64,000 bases of DNA from Chlorokybus atmophyticus (Eukaryota; Streptophyta; Chlorokybophyceae; Chlorokybales; Chlorokybaceae): NCBI GenBank assembly GCA_009103225.1, contig RHPI01002503.1, forward strand, positions 1 to 64,000, in the 5' to 3' direction. Position numbers and translations under genes: made by a program. Shown piece by piece: positions 1 through 10,260 of this stretch (position 1 is the stretch's first letter; every line of letters begins with the position of its first letter). The notes beneath the pieces were generated by a model. It searched no databases. It was given only the letters and a program-made list of their open reading frames with translations, and was not told where the DNA came from.

Positions 1-1
1 C

Positions 2-235
2 ATGAAGCAACATGAGGTCGTGGAGGAACGGGAGGCAACCAACAAGCGCAAGGCTGTGGAGCAAGAAGATAACGCCTTACCTCCTCTGAGTGACAGTGCC
101 ACGGAGAGCGCCTGCCAGGATGTGCAGGGTGACAAAAAAAAGAAGAAGAAGGTTGTTGGAACAAAGGACGCTGACAGGACCAAAAAAGGAAAGGTGAGGC
201 ATCGTTACAACATTAGAAGAAGCACAGCGCCTTGA
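2..235 (+). CDS. C-terminal fragment of an unidentified lysine-rich protein
   Basis: An open frame runs from the window edge to a TGA at 233-235 (77 codons visible). It is strongly charged: a Glu/Lys-rich start, a run of six lysines near residue 45, and a basic tail ending RYNIRRSTAP. Such sequence suits a nuclear localisation signal or a disordered tail. No domain is recognisable. It may be the last exon of a gene lying to the left, or part of the accessory block that follows. The RING-like frame at 294 is in another phase, so the two are not one uninterrupted frame; an intron between them is possible but not shown. Low confidence that it is translated. Confidence 0.3.
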   Translation: MKQHEVVEEREATNKRKAVEQEDNALPPLSDSATESACQDVQGDKKKKKKVVGTKDADRTKKGKVRHRYNIRRSTAP

Positions 236-293
236 AGCCTCACTGGGGCTGACTGTGTGTCCTGAGTAGGCACAGGCGGGTTTACAGCGTCAA

Positions 294-1304
294 GTGGCTG
301 CTCAGCATCGTCCAGAGAGACAGCCGGTGCGGCACGAGCTGCCTAAGCTCAAAGCACCGACGCGCAGACGCTTTGGGGGGCTGACTCGTAGTGCAAAGGA
401 GTTGATCACCCTACAGTACGCCCAAGACGCGCTGCATCACCGCATGCGGCATGCCTCGAGGTGGGTGACGAAAGTTTGCAATAAGTGGGAGCAAACGCGG
501 AGAATGCGGTCTAAACAGACCTCTGGGGATTGGCCGTGGTTGGAACCCATACACGATATGGCCATCCGTAGTACGTTGTTGCCCCTCGCCGTCCTCGATA
601 TGATGGTGTTGTTGCTGCCGCAGCACCCCGGCAATGTGCAAGAGCTATCTGCGGAGCAGAACTTCGACCTGCTGCAGCAGATGTACCTGTCGATGTCGAC
701 TAATGCGGGTCGAGATGTGTGCCACTACCTGAGCAAACATACTGGGTGGCAAGTAAAACCATTCGAGCTGTACTTGGCATGCTTTGGCTGGCAGTGGCTG
801 TATGTCATACGGCACGTCGAGCTGATTCTGTGGAAGCTCGAAGAAAATGACGATGCGGGGGAGTACACGAGTGACGACAGCCATGTCGAGGGCCTGGATG
901 AACGCATGCTGGACGAGACCACCAAGACCAGCAGGTGGTGTATGGCGGCAGATGGGCGTCAGGTGATCGAGCAGGCAGTGGAGCGTTATGCTGCGCCATT
1001 CAGATGGGAGTCGCTACGCCTGCGACGCGATAACAGAGTTTGGTGGCAGAGGCAGCTTGCACACCCGCGTGCACCATGTGTGCTGATTTGTCGCATTGAA
1101 GAGCCACCCCCTCCAGCGGATGGGGAGACGCCCTGTTGCAAGAAAGCGATGTGCCATGTCTGCATCATAGCACATCAGAAGACTGTGGCATGTAAATCAA
1201 AGAATCTACAAGCGTGTCCATTCTGCAAGCAACCTCACCCGTTTTGGTCGCCACGCCTGATGCAAGACGCCAACGTGTCGGCGGTGATTTGGCCCCCGCC
1301 TTGA
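294..1304 (+). CDS. RING-like zinc-finger protein, 5' end unresolved
   Basis: A 336-codon open frame ends at TGA 1302-1304. The first listed codon is GTG, so the true start or a 5' exon lies upstream. Residues 1-260 are rich in Trp, Arg and His and match no family I recognise. The last quarter has a RING-like cysteine/histidine pattern: CVLIC, then a proline-rich spacer, CCKKAMCHVC, one further Cys, and CPFCKQPH. This matches the paired zinc ligands of RING domains, although the first ligand pair is irregular. RING domains usually act as E3 ubiquitin ligases, but no substrate can be guessed here. It lies 484 bp upstream of a DNA methyltransferase gene on the same strand and may belong to the same accessory block. 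The GTACCAT palindromes at 1595-1650 separate them, which would place it outside a mobile element bounded by those repeats. Confidence 0.5.
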   Translation: MAAQHRPERQPVRHELPKLKAPTRRRFGGLTRSAKELITLQYAQDALHHRMRHASRWVTKVCNKWEQTRRMRSKQTSGDWPWLEPIHDMAIRSTLLPLAVLDMMVLLLPQHPGNVQELSAEQNFDLLQQMYLSMSTNAGRDVCHYLSKHTGWQVKPFELYLACFGWQWLYVIRHVELILWKLEENDDAGEYTSDDSHVEGLDERMLDETTKTSRWCMAADGRQVIEQAVERYAAPFRWESLRLRRDNRVWWQRQLAHPRAPCVLICRIEEPPPPADGETPCCKKAMCHVCIIAHQKTVACKSKNLQACPFCKQPHPFWSPRLMQDANVSAVIWPPP

Positions 1305-1787
1305 TGCCAATTGTGCATGTATTGTAGTTTTGTGTTGGCTTCCTGTGAACCATGTAGGTACATGTATAGTTGCAGCATGGTGCATGGTGCACCAGAGATC
1401 TGCTGTTGTTAGAAGCATTGGCTGTACATGTGTATGATGACTGCCCGGCGCATGAGTCAGTGCATGGCTTGCATACCTCGCTGGTTTAGAGCGTGGTTGA
1501 CAGCAACAAACTCGGACAGCGCTCTGGGTTCCATGGCATGACAGCACAGTATTACTCTACGATCGTGGTAGTATGCGAGTATCCTTGTACTGTAGTACCA
1601 TTAACAGATGGAGTACCATTCATGTTGATGCAGTACCATGCATGGTACTGCAATAGCGTATAAGGTACAGTCGTGCTTCACTTGAAGTTTGACCCATTTA
1701 GGGTTCGTAAGCTGGCAACCCTAAATTGATGCCCATACCCTAAAGTCTCGCTCAGTTTGTGGGCAGCCGTGCCGATTCCTATTTTGC
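1305..1787. other. Intergenic region with telomere-like motifs
   Basis: No gene is seen. The segment holds the GTACCAT palindrome cluster at 1591-1650 (separate entry) and, at about 1690-1750, several copies of a telomere-like ACCCTAAA/AGGGTT motif just before the methyltransferase start codon. Confidence 0.5.
1591..1650. repeat. GTACCATT repeat cluster with perfect 20-bp palindrome (left)
   Basis: Two direct copies of GTACCATT lie at about 1595 and 1613. A perfect 20-bp palindrome, CAGTACCATG followed by its complement, spans 1631-1650. The same core recurs as palindromes at 7024-7043 and 7152-7193, on the far side of the methyltransferase/transposase pair. CACTA-like (CMC) transposons typically carry short subterminal repeats of this sort, so these could be transposase binding sites. 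That role is inferred. Confidence 0.5.
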
Positions 1788-3516
1788 ATGATGTCGGCGG
1801 CAGCAGTTGAATCACCCTCACCTAGGAGACCATGCTTGGTGTGCCCACAATGCAATGCGTACGTATGTGCCAATGGCCGTAGGCAGCAAATGCGAGCACA
1901 CTTGACCGAATGCCAGCGAGTGCAGACAGTGTGCCACGGTTTTAGTGCTGCTTGCTGGCATCACACCACACACAATGTCGACGTGTTTGGCTGCCGCCTC
2001 GGCCAAGTGCTGTGCAAGGAACCCGAGTTTTTCCATTGCGTGCAGTGCGTGTGCGAATCGTGCTCGCGCTCATGCTTCGAGTGGCGAGGGGAACCCATGC
2101 GCTTCTTCACATGGACAACACCGGGACATGTGGTTAGTGGACAGGTGGTGGATGCTGTGGAGGTAATCCACAAGAGTGGACCGCGACGTATCACTGCATG
2201 TTATGTTGGGCGTATGCTTATTTCATGCATGTTGAAGCTGTTGTCGCATTCAGAGCAGTCTTGCACGGTGTGGGCGTGGGCAGTTCCATCCCCTGGCCGC
2301 TGTAGAGGAGGCAGACCATCGACCGTTGGACAGCGCACTGCATCGGCTGCGGAACGCAGTTAAGTTGGGATGCGAGCAGCTGATCGGTGTGAGTGTCATG
2401 GTGCATTGGCCGCTGGATGGGGAATGGTATGCGGGCGTTGTGGAATCATTCAAGCAAGCGTCAGGTCAGCATCGCTTCGTGGCGTGCGAGATTGAGGACG
2501 CATCATATATGCATGGTGCAATGGAAAATGTCTTTGCAGGGCAGCACCGTATAGTATTCGATGACGGTGATCGACCACAAACCATCAACTTCAAAGGGCA
2601 CAACGTATTCGCGTACACATCAGTTGACGGGGCACGCCATGTTCTGCGCGCCGGAGGGGAGAACGTCAGTCGCAAAGTAAGCCCGGACGGCATCATTGTT
2701 AGTCCCTGGCCAGCACCACGGCCAGCCTTGACCACATACACGCCATTTGACAACAAGCTGGGACGCACACGCAGACCAAGGGCACTCGACCTATTCTGCG
2801 GCGGTGGCGGTGCCAGTGTCGGTCTATACCACGCAGGCTTTGACGTGACCGGGATGGACATAAGTCCCTCCTCTGAGTACCCGCTGCCCTTCATACACCG
2901 CGATGTATGCACCCTGAGTGCAGGAGAGCTGAGCGAGTACGAGCTCATCTGGGCCAGTCCACCATGCCAGGCCTATTCAGGTGCTATCCCGGCACCTCAA
3001 CGGGCGGCACATGGCACATCCTGGAGACACCAGGATATGATACCGCTCGTCCGACGTCTGCTGCTTGCAAGCCAGGTCAAGTTTGTGATTGAGAATGTGC
3101 CAGGAGCAGCTTCCTCATTCAGACCCAATCTGTCCCTTTGTGGCACGATGTTTGGCCTATCAACTTTCCGACACCGTCTGTTTGAGACACAGCCAGTGGT
3201 AGCTACCCCACCAGCACGCTGCTCGCACGCGGGCAAGGCAGTTGGACTGCTATCGCCGCACCTGTCCGCTAGCGCGAAGAAGACAATCGTGACATCAAAC
3301 GCGCCACAGCAGATGTACCCGGTCTATGGCCTTCCAAGCACCAGGGGCGGCATTGCTGCGTGGCAAACAGCGCTGGGAGTGCCATGGATGACCTCGGCCG
3401 TTTCCATAGCGAATGCAGTTCCTCCCGCAATGGCGGAGTGCATAGGGCGTCTCATGCTTGAAACAATGGATATGCGCTGTGACTACCCTCCTGTGTCATG
3501 GAACTATGAGGCTTGA
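1788..3516 (+). CDS. Cytosine-5 DNA methyltransferase with N-terminal zinc and Tudor-like regions
   Basis: Two exons fit, 1788-2162 and 2254-3516 (donor GAG|gtaatc, acceptor ttcag), giving 545 aa without stops. The catalytic C-terminal half has the C5-methyltransferase motifs in order: LDLFCGGGGAS (motif I, SAM binding), SPPCQAYS with the catalytic Cys (motif IV, near residue 363), VIENVPGA (motif VI), FRHRLFET (motif VIII) and NAVPP (motif X). Its closest style is the short bacterial/phage Dcm group, not plant MET1, CMT or DRM. The N-terminal exon has many Cys/His (CLVCPQCNAYVC, then HLTEC and CESCSRSC), a likely zinc-binding module. A middle part with DGEWYAGVV and VFDDGD resembles a Tudor-like chromatin-reader fold. 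It would transfer methyl groups from SAM to C5 of cytosine in DNA. It is convergent with a Plavaka-like transposase. Sequence specificity is unknown. Likely laterally acquired. The intron is predicted from frame continuity only. Confidence 0.85.
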
Positions 3517-3719
3517 GTGTGGTGCACTGTATTGATGCTTAATGCCACACGGCGGACTGATTGTTGAATGTTGCATGGATCATTCGATTGTGGTGACAGT
3601 TGTGCAGTGACAGCTGCCCGGTATTGTACACGTCCACATGCAAAAGTCTTAGCATACGATTAGCAATGCCTAACTGACTGATATGCTCCAAACTCAGAGT
3701 AGTGAGACAAGTACATGTG

Positions 3720-6700
3720 TCACGTGGAAGTGCAGTGAACGTTCACCCAATACTTGCCCTCTTGTACACGGGCGCTGTCCTTGTCAAACATGGGGAGCAG
3801 CTGGACAATGCCTTTTACTTGCTCCAGAGTCACGACATCGAGATGTGGACCGCCTCGACGCTTTTCCCATTCCAGAGCGATGCACTTTGTGTCGCTCGTC
3901 ACATCCAGCTTCGTGTACCAGCGGACAAACACGACCTCCTTCCACACGCGCTCGCCGCTACCACCCCACACCACCACGCGCAAAAAAAGGAGTGCCTGAG
4001 CCCACCACGTCACGTTCACACCGTCCTCATCACCTTCCAACTCAAGTGTAGAGAACCAAGGCCGCCCATGGAACATCCCAGTTGCGCGCGCCATGCTGAC
4101 TCCTGATGTCATGTACACCGCTGCGCCTCCGTTCACCACGCGAACAGCACGCCACCCGTCGGCCAACTCCAGTTGTTCCCTCCTCAACCAGCTGTCCAGG
4201 GTGGCAGGCAGCTTGTCGGCAAATGGAGTCTTCAAGGCGACTTGGCGGCTACGCGCAGATCCGCTCCAGTACGGGCTGGACTCCCTCCTTGTCAGCACAT
4301 CCATCCGTAGCAACTTGTCCGTCTTCTCCATGACATTACAGCACTGCTGCCGCGCCTGCGCCATGACCGAGCGCATCTCGGGATCCACGACCATGCCATC
4401 CTCTCTCACATATTCCGCACAGCTCCATGCCTTCAGGATACGTGCCTGGTAGTCCCGGTTGTTGCCACCACGCGCCCACCGTTTGATATTTTGGGCGTGC
4501 GTCTGCTCCATGCGGTTGGCGCTGAACCAATCTGGGTGTCCACTGCTGACAATTGCCCGCCCAATATGAGTGAGCTGATGCATCTTCTCGATCTTCCAAC
4601 CTGACTTCTGTGCAGAATATGACGACAGTAACGGATGCAACACTGCAGCTCTGAAGGCAGCCAGCTCGTTGTCGACTGTGGTCAGGGTCTCTCTTGTGTG
4701 TTCATGCGCCTTCAGCAACTTCTTGTTCCACTGGGCAAGCGATGCGGCAGCAATGGTGAAGAAATCGTTGCCCTCACTGTCGAGCAGCAAACCGTCTGCG
4801 AGGACCGGCAGCAGCTGCAGCACCGCCACTTTCTCTACCACCTGAAAGGAGTGGTCGGACAGGAAGAAATCTACTGTGCTTGTGGGTGCCTTGAAGTGCG
4901 AAACCCGCAGAGTCGCCTTGCATGCATTTAGCCTGTGCACATCTGCTTGTGAGCACGTGTTGTTGGCTTTTGTGTTCAACACAAAAGCAACACAAAAGAC
5001 GTGCCTGGCCTGCAGAATCTGTCTCGTGGATGGACGCATTCGTTCCTTCGCGGCGTCGTACACAGCAGCAAGCAGGTGGTCAATGATGCCTCCCAGCACA
5101 TGCATTGCGTCAGGGGCAAGACGAGAGTAGCAGTCAGCTCCCGGCACCCGCGACTGTCGCCAACCCCACAGTGCATTCTGTTGCCAAACCACATTGCCTG
5201 GTTTCACGGAAAGCCATTCATCCTCACGAATGCCGATAATTTGACCATTACCTCCTCGACATGCATGGAGTGCTGCTCTTTGAAAGCCTTGGCTGTCTGG
5301 CGTGCATTCCTAACACCGCTATGCAGGTCCGCCCGCAGCTGACGTATTGCTGGTGTGTAGAAGGCCTCAGTTCTCAAGTCCCGGTCCTCATCCATCTCCA
5401 ACAAATCTGATTTGGTGACGAGACAAACATCGCAAGGATGTCGTGTTTGGTTGCCCGACACAGTGCGTGCGAGTGTGGCAGTCTTCTACAACACGACAAA
5501 CTCAGATGTTCTACTGACAACATCCTCCATGCACTGTTTGCTGGCGGGCTGCATCGGGTTACAACCATTCATGCCCACTACCTGCAAATCGCTGATGTAG
5601 TTGGCAAGCGCGGGAAACACACGACGCTCGATGCCATTCGGGTCGATGAGCTGCAGACCTTCCCAACTCGCCCGCTTCACATCCCCTAACACTACATTCA
5701 AAGCGTCATGAAAAATCTCACGTTTCCGAATGGAGAACGATTCCTTGCCCTGCGCCCAGGTGGGATGCCCGGCCACTGCGTGAACCACCGGCAGAAGCGC
5801 TATCATAACAACCCCCATGTTGCTAGCATACATGTCCCAACTGTAGTTGGCAAGCGATGCCATCAGAGGGTAGCCAGAGCGCTTGCCCGCGCTGTCCAGC
5901 GTGGTCTTGTCACTGTACAGAATGGCAGGCGCCAAGTAGGACGCTTCCCCCACCTCTCTCCTCAAATCCACCTCCACATCCTTCCACCAATCGCCCGTGG
6001 AAGGATGGCCAAAGCTGTGCTCGTCACCAGTGTACTGGAGATTGAAGCCATTGGCGGCATGTGGATTGCCATACAACCGCGCGAGCCATACCTGCTCCGA
6101 CCAAGAGCATTACTTACTATGCTGGCCTCAGAATAGATACTGCATCGATACTGCATTAGGTACTGCATTTCACAGACCTTGGCCGGCATATATGTGACGC
6201 AGATGTCCTGATCCTCAGGGTCTCCAGGCTTGCGCAGGTCAGCCGTCACGTAGTTCTGATACGGCAGCACACTCGCATGTGCATATGTGACATGGCTCTG
6301 ATGGTTGAAGCACATGCACCGCACACCGTGAACACACCTCAGACTGAGAGAAAGCAATCGTGGTCCGGAGGTAGCTGGCCGCATGCACACCGGTCTCCCA
6401 CTGGAGCTCTTCCGTCAGGAAGTGTGCATTTCGGATGCACTTGATGATCCGCCCCATGTCGGAGGCCGACAGGCCTTGGCCGTTGTTGCACTGCACGAAT
6501 GCCACTGCAAGAGCATGCTCCGAGCCATACCACCTGGATTCCGACGCGTGCGAAGGGACGCCTCCACTTCCATGTTGGCGTGCCACAGGTTTCTCAGGCA
6601 CACGCACACATCGAAAGCCCTCGTTCACTTCCTCCTCCTCCTGTTGCTGCTGTGCGTGTGTCTCCTGGAGGAATCCTTCAGCATCAAGCATGTGAGCATC

Positions 6701-6862
6701 CTGGATCGAACTCCCCGGTTCAACATGACCCGCATCGTACTGTAATGGACGCTGGCCGACATACAGCTTGATCTGCTTGCACACCCTGCTGCTAATAATG
6801 TGCATGTAGACCGAGCTGCGTGTGGCGAAGCGCATGTGGCAATACGGACAAAGGACTCCCAT
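3720..6862 (-). CDS. Plavaka-like transposase, five exons, apparently intact
   Basis: Minus-strand exons 6862-6338, 6297-6178, 6091-5582, 5485-5252 and 5177-3720 all join in phase 0 and give 948 aa with no stop. Residues 1-30 hold a C2H2-like finger (CPYCHMRF, then H and C). Exon 3 has the hallmark Plavaka block: STGDWWKDVE, then ILYSDKTTLDS with the first catalytic Asp, IALLPV, and REIFHDALNVVL with IERRVFPALANYISDLQ. Exon 4 has CDVCLV, the usual zinc ligands. Exon 5 opens with NALWGWR and LAPDAMHVLGGIIDH, the family's 'D..H' region, and ends its core with EKMHQLTHI and NRMEQTHAQNIKRWARG (probable catalytic Glu). These are DDE cut-and-paste transposases related to the CACTA/KDZ groups. The gene is tail-to-tail with a DNA methyltransferase and flanked outside by GTACCATT palindromes. 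The family assignment rests on remembered motifs. The intact multi-exon frame argues that the gene is functional or recently so. Confidence 0.85.
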
Positions 6863-7023
6863 ATCTCACTACTAACGTCGACACAGGTGTCGCCAATGTA
6901 ACCTGCATCATATCCAGCAACACGCACCCCCGCCGCCGCCGCCGCCGCCGCCGCCACCGCCACCGCTACCGCTACCCTTGCATGCCAGAGGCGGGAAACT
7001 TGGCCGCCAGTCACTGGCTCCGT

Positions 7024-7215
7024 CGTACCATTATAATGGTACGATCGAGCCATTGCACGTCCAGGGTGAGTCTCTGGATATTTTTATATACATATATATT
7101 CTGATTGAACCGTTTCAATGGTACGAAGATGCCTTTGCCAAAAGGTATAGGCATTGTACAAAGGTACCATTGAAATGGTACCTTTGTACAATGGCAATGG
7201 CAGTTCGTACCATTG
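7024..7215. repeat. GTACCATT palindromes (right)
   Basis: A perfect 20-bp palindrome (CGTACCATTA plus its complement) lies at 7024-7043. A perfect 42-bp palindrome with 20-bp arms (CATTGTACAAAGGTACCATT) around a 2-bp centre lies at 7152-7193. Further single copies occur near 7114-7125 and 7206. The shared core with 1591-1650 links the two flanks. Such long perfect palindromes are unlikely by chance and would form hairpins or cruciforms. Confidence 0.7.
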
Positions 7216-7786
7216 ACAACTCTGGCAATGTCAGTCCCCCTGCGCATGAAAACACCATTGATAGCTCCGCCAAGCTATGCCCTTACAGGGGCGTGATGCC
7301 GAGGGTATGTGGCGTTTGGAAGATCGTTGGCGGCGCTGCCAGGGGCGTAGTGGGCATTGTGGTCGAGGTCCGGGATGAATTCCATGTTCGCACAGGGCGG
7401 GCAGGGTGCCGGAGGGGTGTCCTCGGTGTCAAACCCCACCAAGACTACCAAGGGCACATCCAATGACAACAGTGACTCGGGCGATATCTTACAGGGCTCC
7501 CCCTCCGAGTGGGCAAAGGCACACCACAATACTGCCTCTAAGAAAATCCGACCCACCAGCAGCTGCGACCACGGCGACATGATTGAAGGGACCAAACAAG
7601 ACTGGCATAACCAAGGTGGGTTACGATGCACTGTCAATGCCACATGCTAGGGTTCTTTTATCTTGCACATGCACAGCCTCAAGTATCTTGCACTTGACAT
7701 ACATTGTCAATACGACATGCACACCCTCATGCACAACCTCCAGTGTCATGCACATGAACAGCATGACCAATCTCGCAAATGCACAG

Positions 7787-8230
7787 CCTATTTCTACTTG
7801 CGGGAGCTCACAAGTCGCAAAAGAGAAGCTGCGGAGTCAAACGAACGGGTAATCTATGACCTAGTTTAATGTTTCCAGCGGTAATTAAGCAGTATGCTTG
7901 CAGATTGCCATGTTGGTCAGAGTGAACCAAGAGCAGCGCGGCAGGCTGACTGTCTGCCTGGCGGAGTGCAACAAAGCGGAAGACGAGGTAAGCGTGTGTA
8001 TGCTGATGGGCTAGTCCTCTGGCAGCACGCCACTCTTACAGCATTACCAAATGCAGGTGGTCACTCTCAAAGCGACCATCAAGCGCATGCGCGTGCACGG
8101 CGAGGCGCTGACATTCAAGCTGAAGGACGAAGTAGCCGCTGTACTGTCAGCGAGCGAGGCAGCGGATGAAGATGACTCCGGCATTGAAGCAGAAGACTCG
8201 TCGGAGGAGGAACAGGAGGAGGGGGTTTGA
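7787..8230 (+). CDS. 3' exons of an unidentified acidic coiled-coil protein
   Basis: Three consecutive exons fit with conserved borders: 7787-7848 (acceptor gcacag, donor gtaatc), 7904-7987 (donor gtaagc) and 8057-8230, ending at TGA. The joined frame gives a charged heptad-like stretch (YLRELTSRKREAAESNER, then RVNQEQRGRL, LAECNKAEDE and TLKATIKRMRVHGEAL). It is followed by a tail dominated by Asp, Glu and Ser. This is typical of a coiled coil with an acidic disordered end, but no family is recognisable. Upstream exons must exist; the open stretch at about 7350-7650 (SGDILQGSPSEW) is a candidate but the joins could not be settled. The GTACCATT palindromes end about 570 bp upstream, so the mobile element may have inserted near or within this gene's 5' part. 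Confidence 0.5.
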
Positions 8231-9193
8231 GGAGGAGTTCTGAGGCAGGCACCACGGGTTGACAAGCTGCGCATGAGTCCGACAGCTAGACTCAATGTTA
8301 TAGGATAGTTTCATGCGCAAGTCGGCTGCTCAGTTGTAAGTGGACATACTCTCACCACTGCCCGTACATTGTATATATTGTGGGCTTTTAGGTGCAAGAC
8401 CAATCAATCAGTCCAGGGTTTGTACAAGCTGCATGGCATGTTAGTGTTGGCTTACGGCAAGAATTGCCAACTTTTGTCAAATGGCAAGGGTCACATATTA
8501 ACAGCAGTGTAACGGCAAAGAAACTGCCGGCTATTGCTGTCAGCTGTCCGTAACTACCGGTCAACGGCCGTCTGTGCACATCGACCAAAGGGTAACTGGT
8601 TGACAACTTTCGGCCGGTTAGTGCCACTGACAACCACTTTCGGCCCGCGGCCGTCTGCGTCAGTCCACTTAAGCCAACGATAAACCCAACAGTCCAAAAG
8701 TAATATTTCAGGCAGGCTCAGGCAGGCTCAGGCACCAGTCAGTCCCTCAGTCCTTAGTCAGTCACCGTGTAAAATTTGCGACGGAGCCACATATCATTTA
8801 ACCATGTCTTATACCATAGTATGACAATTGGCCTCTACCTTAGCGCGCTCTAGCACTGACACGCCTCCTCCTGCCCTGCCTCTCCTTGCAGGTGCAACCC
8901 TTAACCCTTCGCTTTGCTGCGTCAAATTCCCATCCCATTGCATAGCACACATGCACTTAGGGAATAGGGTTGGTAGCCGTTATAGATAAAGGTATACCTC
9001 AGCCTAAATTTTAGCTTATGCCAGTGGCCGTAGTGGTGGTGTGCCTTGATTGAATGTAAATGCCATACCTTATATATGATAATAGTCCGCTTGCTCGCGG
9101 CTCATGATAAAGCCGGCCTTCATTACCTGATAGTTACACCTCATGTTTAAGTGTATGATGTGGTGTACATAACGGGTGTTACGAGACTTGCTA

Positions 9194-9220
<27 letters not shown>
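9194..9220. repeat. (AT)n microsatellite
   Basis: An uninterrupted alternating AT tract lies directly after ttgcta and before cacattgtgg. Confidence 0.9.
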
Positions 9221-9225
<5 letters not shown>

Positions 9226-10145
9226 TGTGGTCACAAGCATGCCCCATTGTCATTGCCACATATATAGATAAGGGTCAACACATCATTGCATATGCATAAA
9301 CTCGCCACACTACTGGTTGTGTATGTTTGCCATTACCAGTTAGCAGCTATTACCATTACAAGATTAAGCTGCTCTAGCTACATAGCTACATACGCCGCTT
9401 CTCTTCCAAGGTATAATACGATACAATAATCAGTAACAATTGGACTATCAAGAAGGGATGCATTGAACTGCGATCCTCCTCCACCAATTTATGACAATAA
9501 GCAAGACATACAATTTATCAAATTGAAATAAGAAATAAAGACACTATTACTTTATACATACACTTTTACCAAGGTATATGCCTAACAGGCTGTATGCTAC
9601 ATGTACACTACTAGCGATGCTACCCAGCCTGGGTAGCGGCCCTATGTAGTGGTAGTAATAGGTAGCGTACTCTCGCCCCGTGGTCGTGCTTGCGTTGGCG
9701 TTAGGTGAGTAGCCACTGTATAGAGTTCCTAATAGCTGAGTGGTGTGCAAAGCCTTCATCATGTGAAACAGGTGCAAAACATCAGTTGCATGGTGCACCT
9801 CTTGCATTGCATGTATATCACTCTATTTGTGCACAACCGTTCAAAGCTTGATGTATGCACATTATGCACGAACATGCATCCACACAAGGCATAATCCTGC
9901 TGTATGTAAGCACTTGCACACTCCATCATTAAACATAGTTAAAACACTGTGCTTGTGCGTCACGTACGGCATAGAATGAGACATTGTTGAAAATTCATTC
10001 AAGATGTTGACATGTATGTACATTAACAGACAAGGTCATGTACAGTCTGTGCAGCACGAACGACATGAAAATGTCGAATCTGTTTGGCTCTGCTGGTAAC
10101 GGCGGTGCCAGGGACATGGCGATGAATGCTAGGGGAAAAGAAGGG

Positions 10146-10148
<3 letters not shown>

Positions 10149-10240
<92 letters not shown>

Positions 10241-10260
10241 NNNNGGGGGGGGGGGGGGGG
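10149..10260. repeat. Poly(G) tract with 4 unknown bases
   Basis: About 108 guanines on the + strand are broken only by four N at 10241-10244. GGGGGAG precedes it and ACGAGAG follows. Homopolymers of this length are hard to assemble, so the true length is uncertain. The proline or glycine runs in overlapping frames are artefacts of this tract. Confidence 0.9.

Larger units (their letters stand above)
1591..7215. mobile_element. Plavaka-like DNA transposon carrying a C5 DNA methyltransferase (ends approximate)
   Basis: Two convergent genes, a methyltransferase (+, 1788-3516) and a Plavaka-type transposase (-, 6862-3720), end 203 bp apart. Clusters of GTACCATT palindromes flank the pair at 1591-1650 and 7024-7215. 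Both genes read through without stops once introns are removed, which suggests recent or present activity. I could not find an unambiguous terminal inverted repeat with target-site duplication, so the outer limits are only the repeat clusters. The true element could be longer and include the RING-like gene at 294-1304. The KDZ group of eukaryotic transposons is known for association with DNA-modification enzymes (TET/JBP in fungi). A cytosine methyltransferase in this role is an inference from position. Confidence 0.55.

Noticed and set aside
5204-5207. Apparent frameshift splitting the transposase
   Set aside because: A phase-0 intron (5251-5178) with good borders removes it, so the gene is not broken here.
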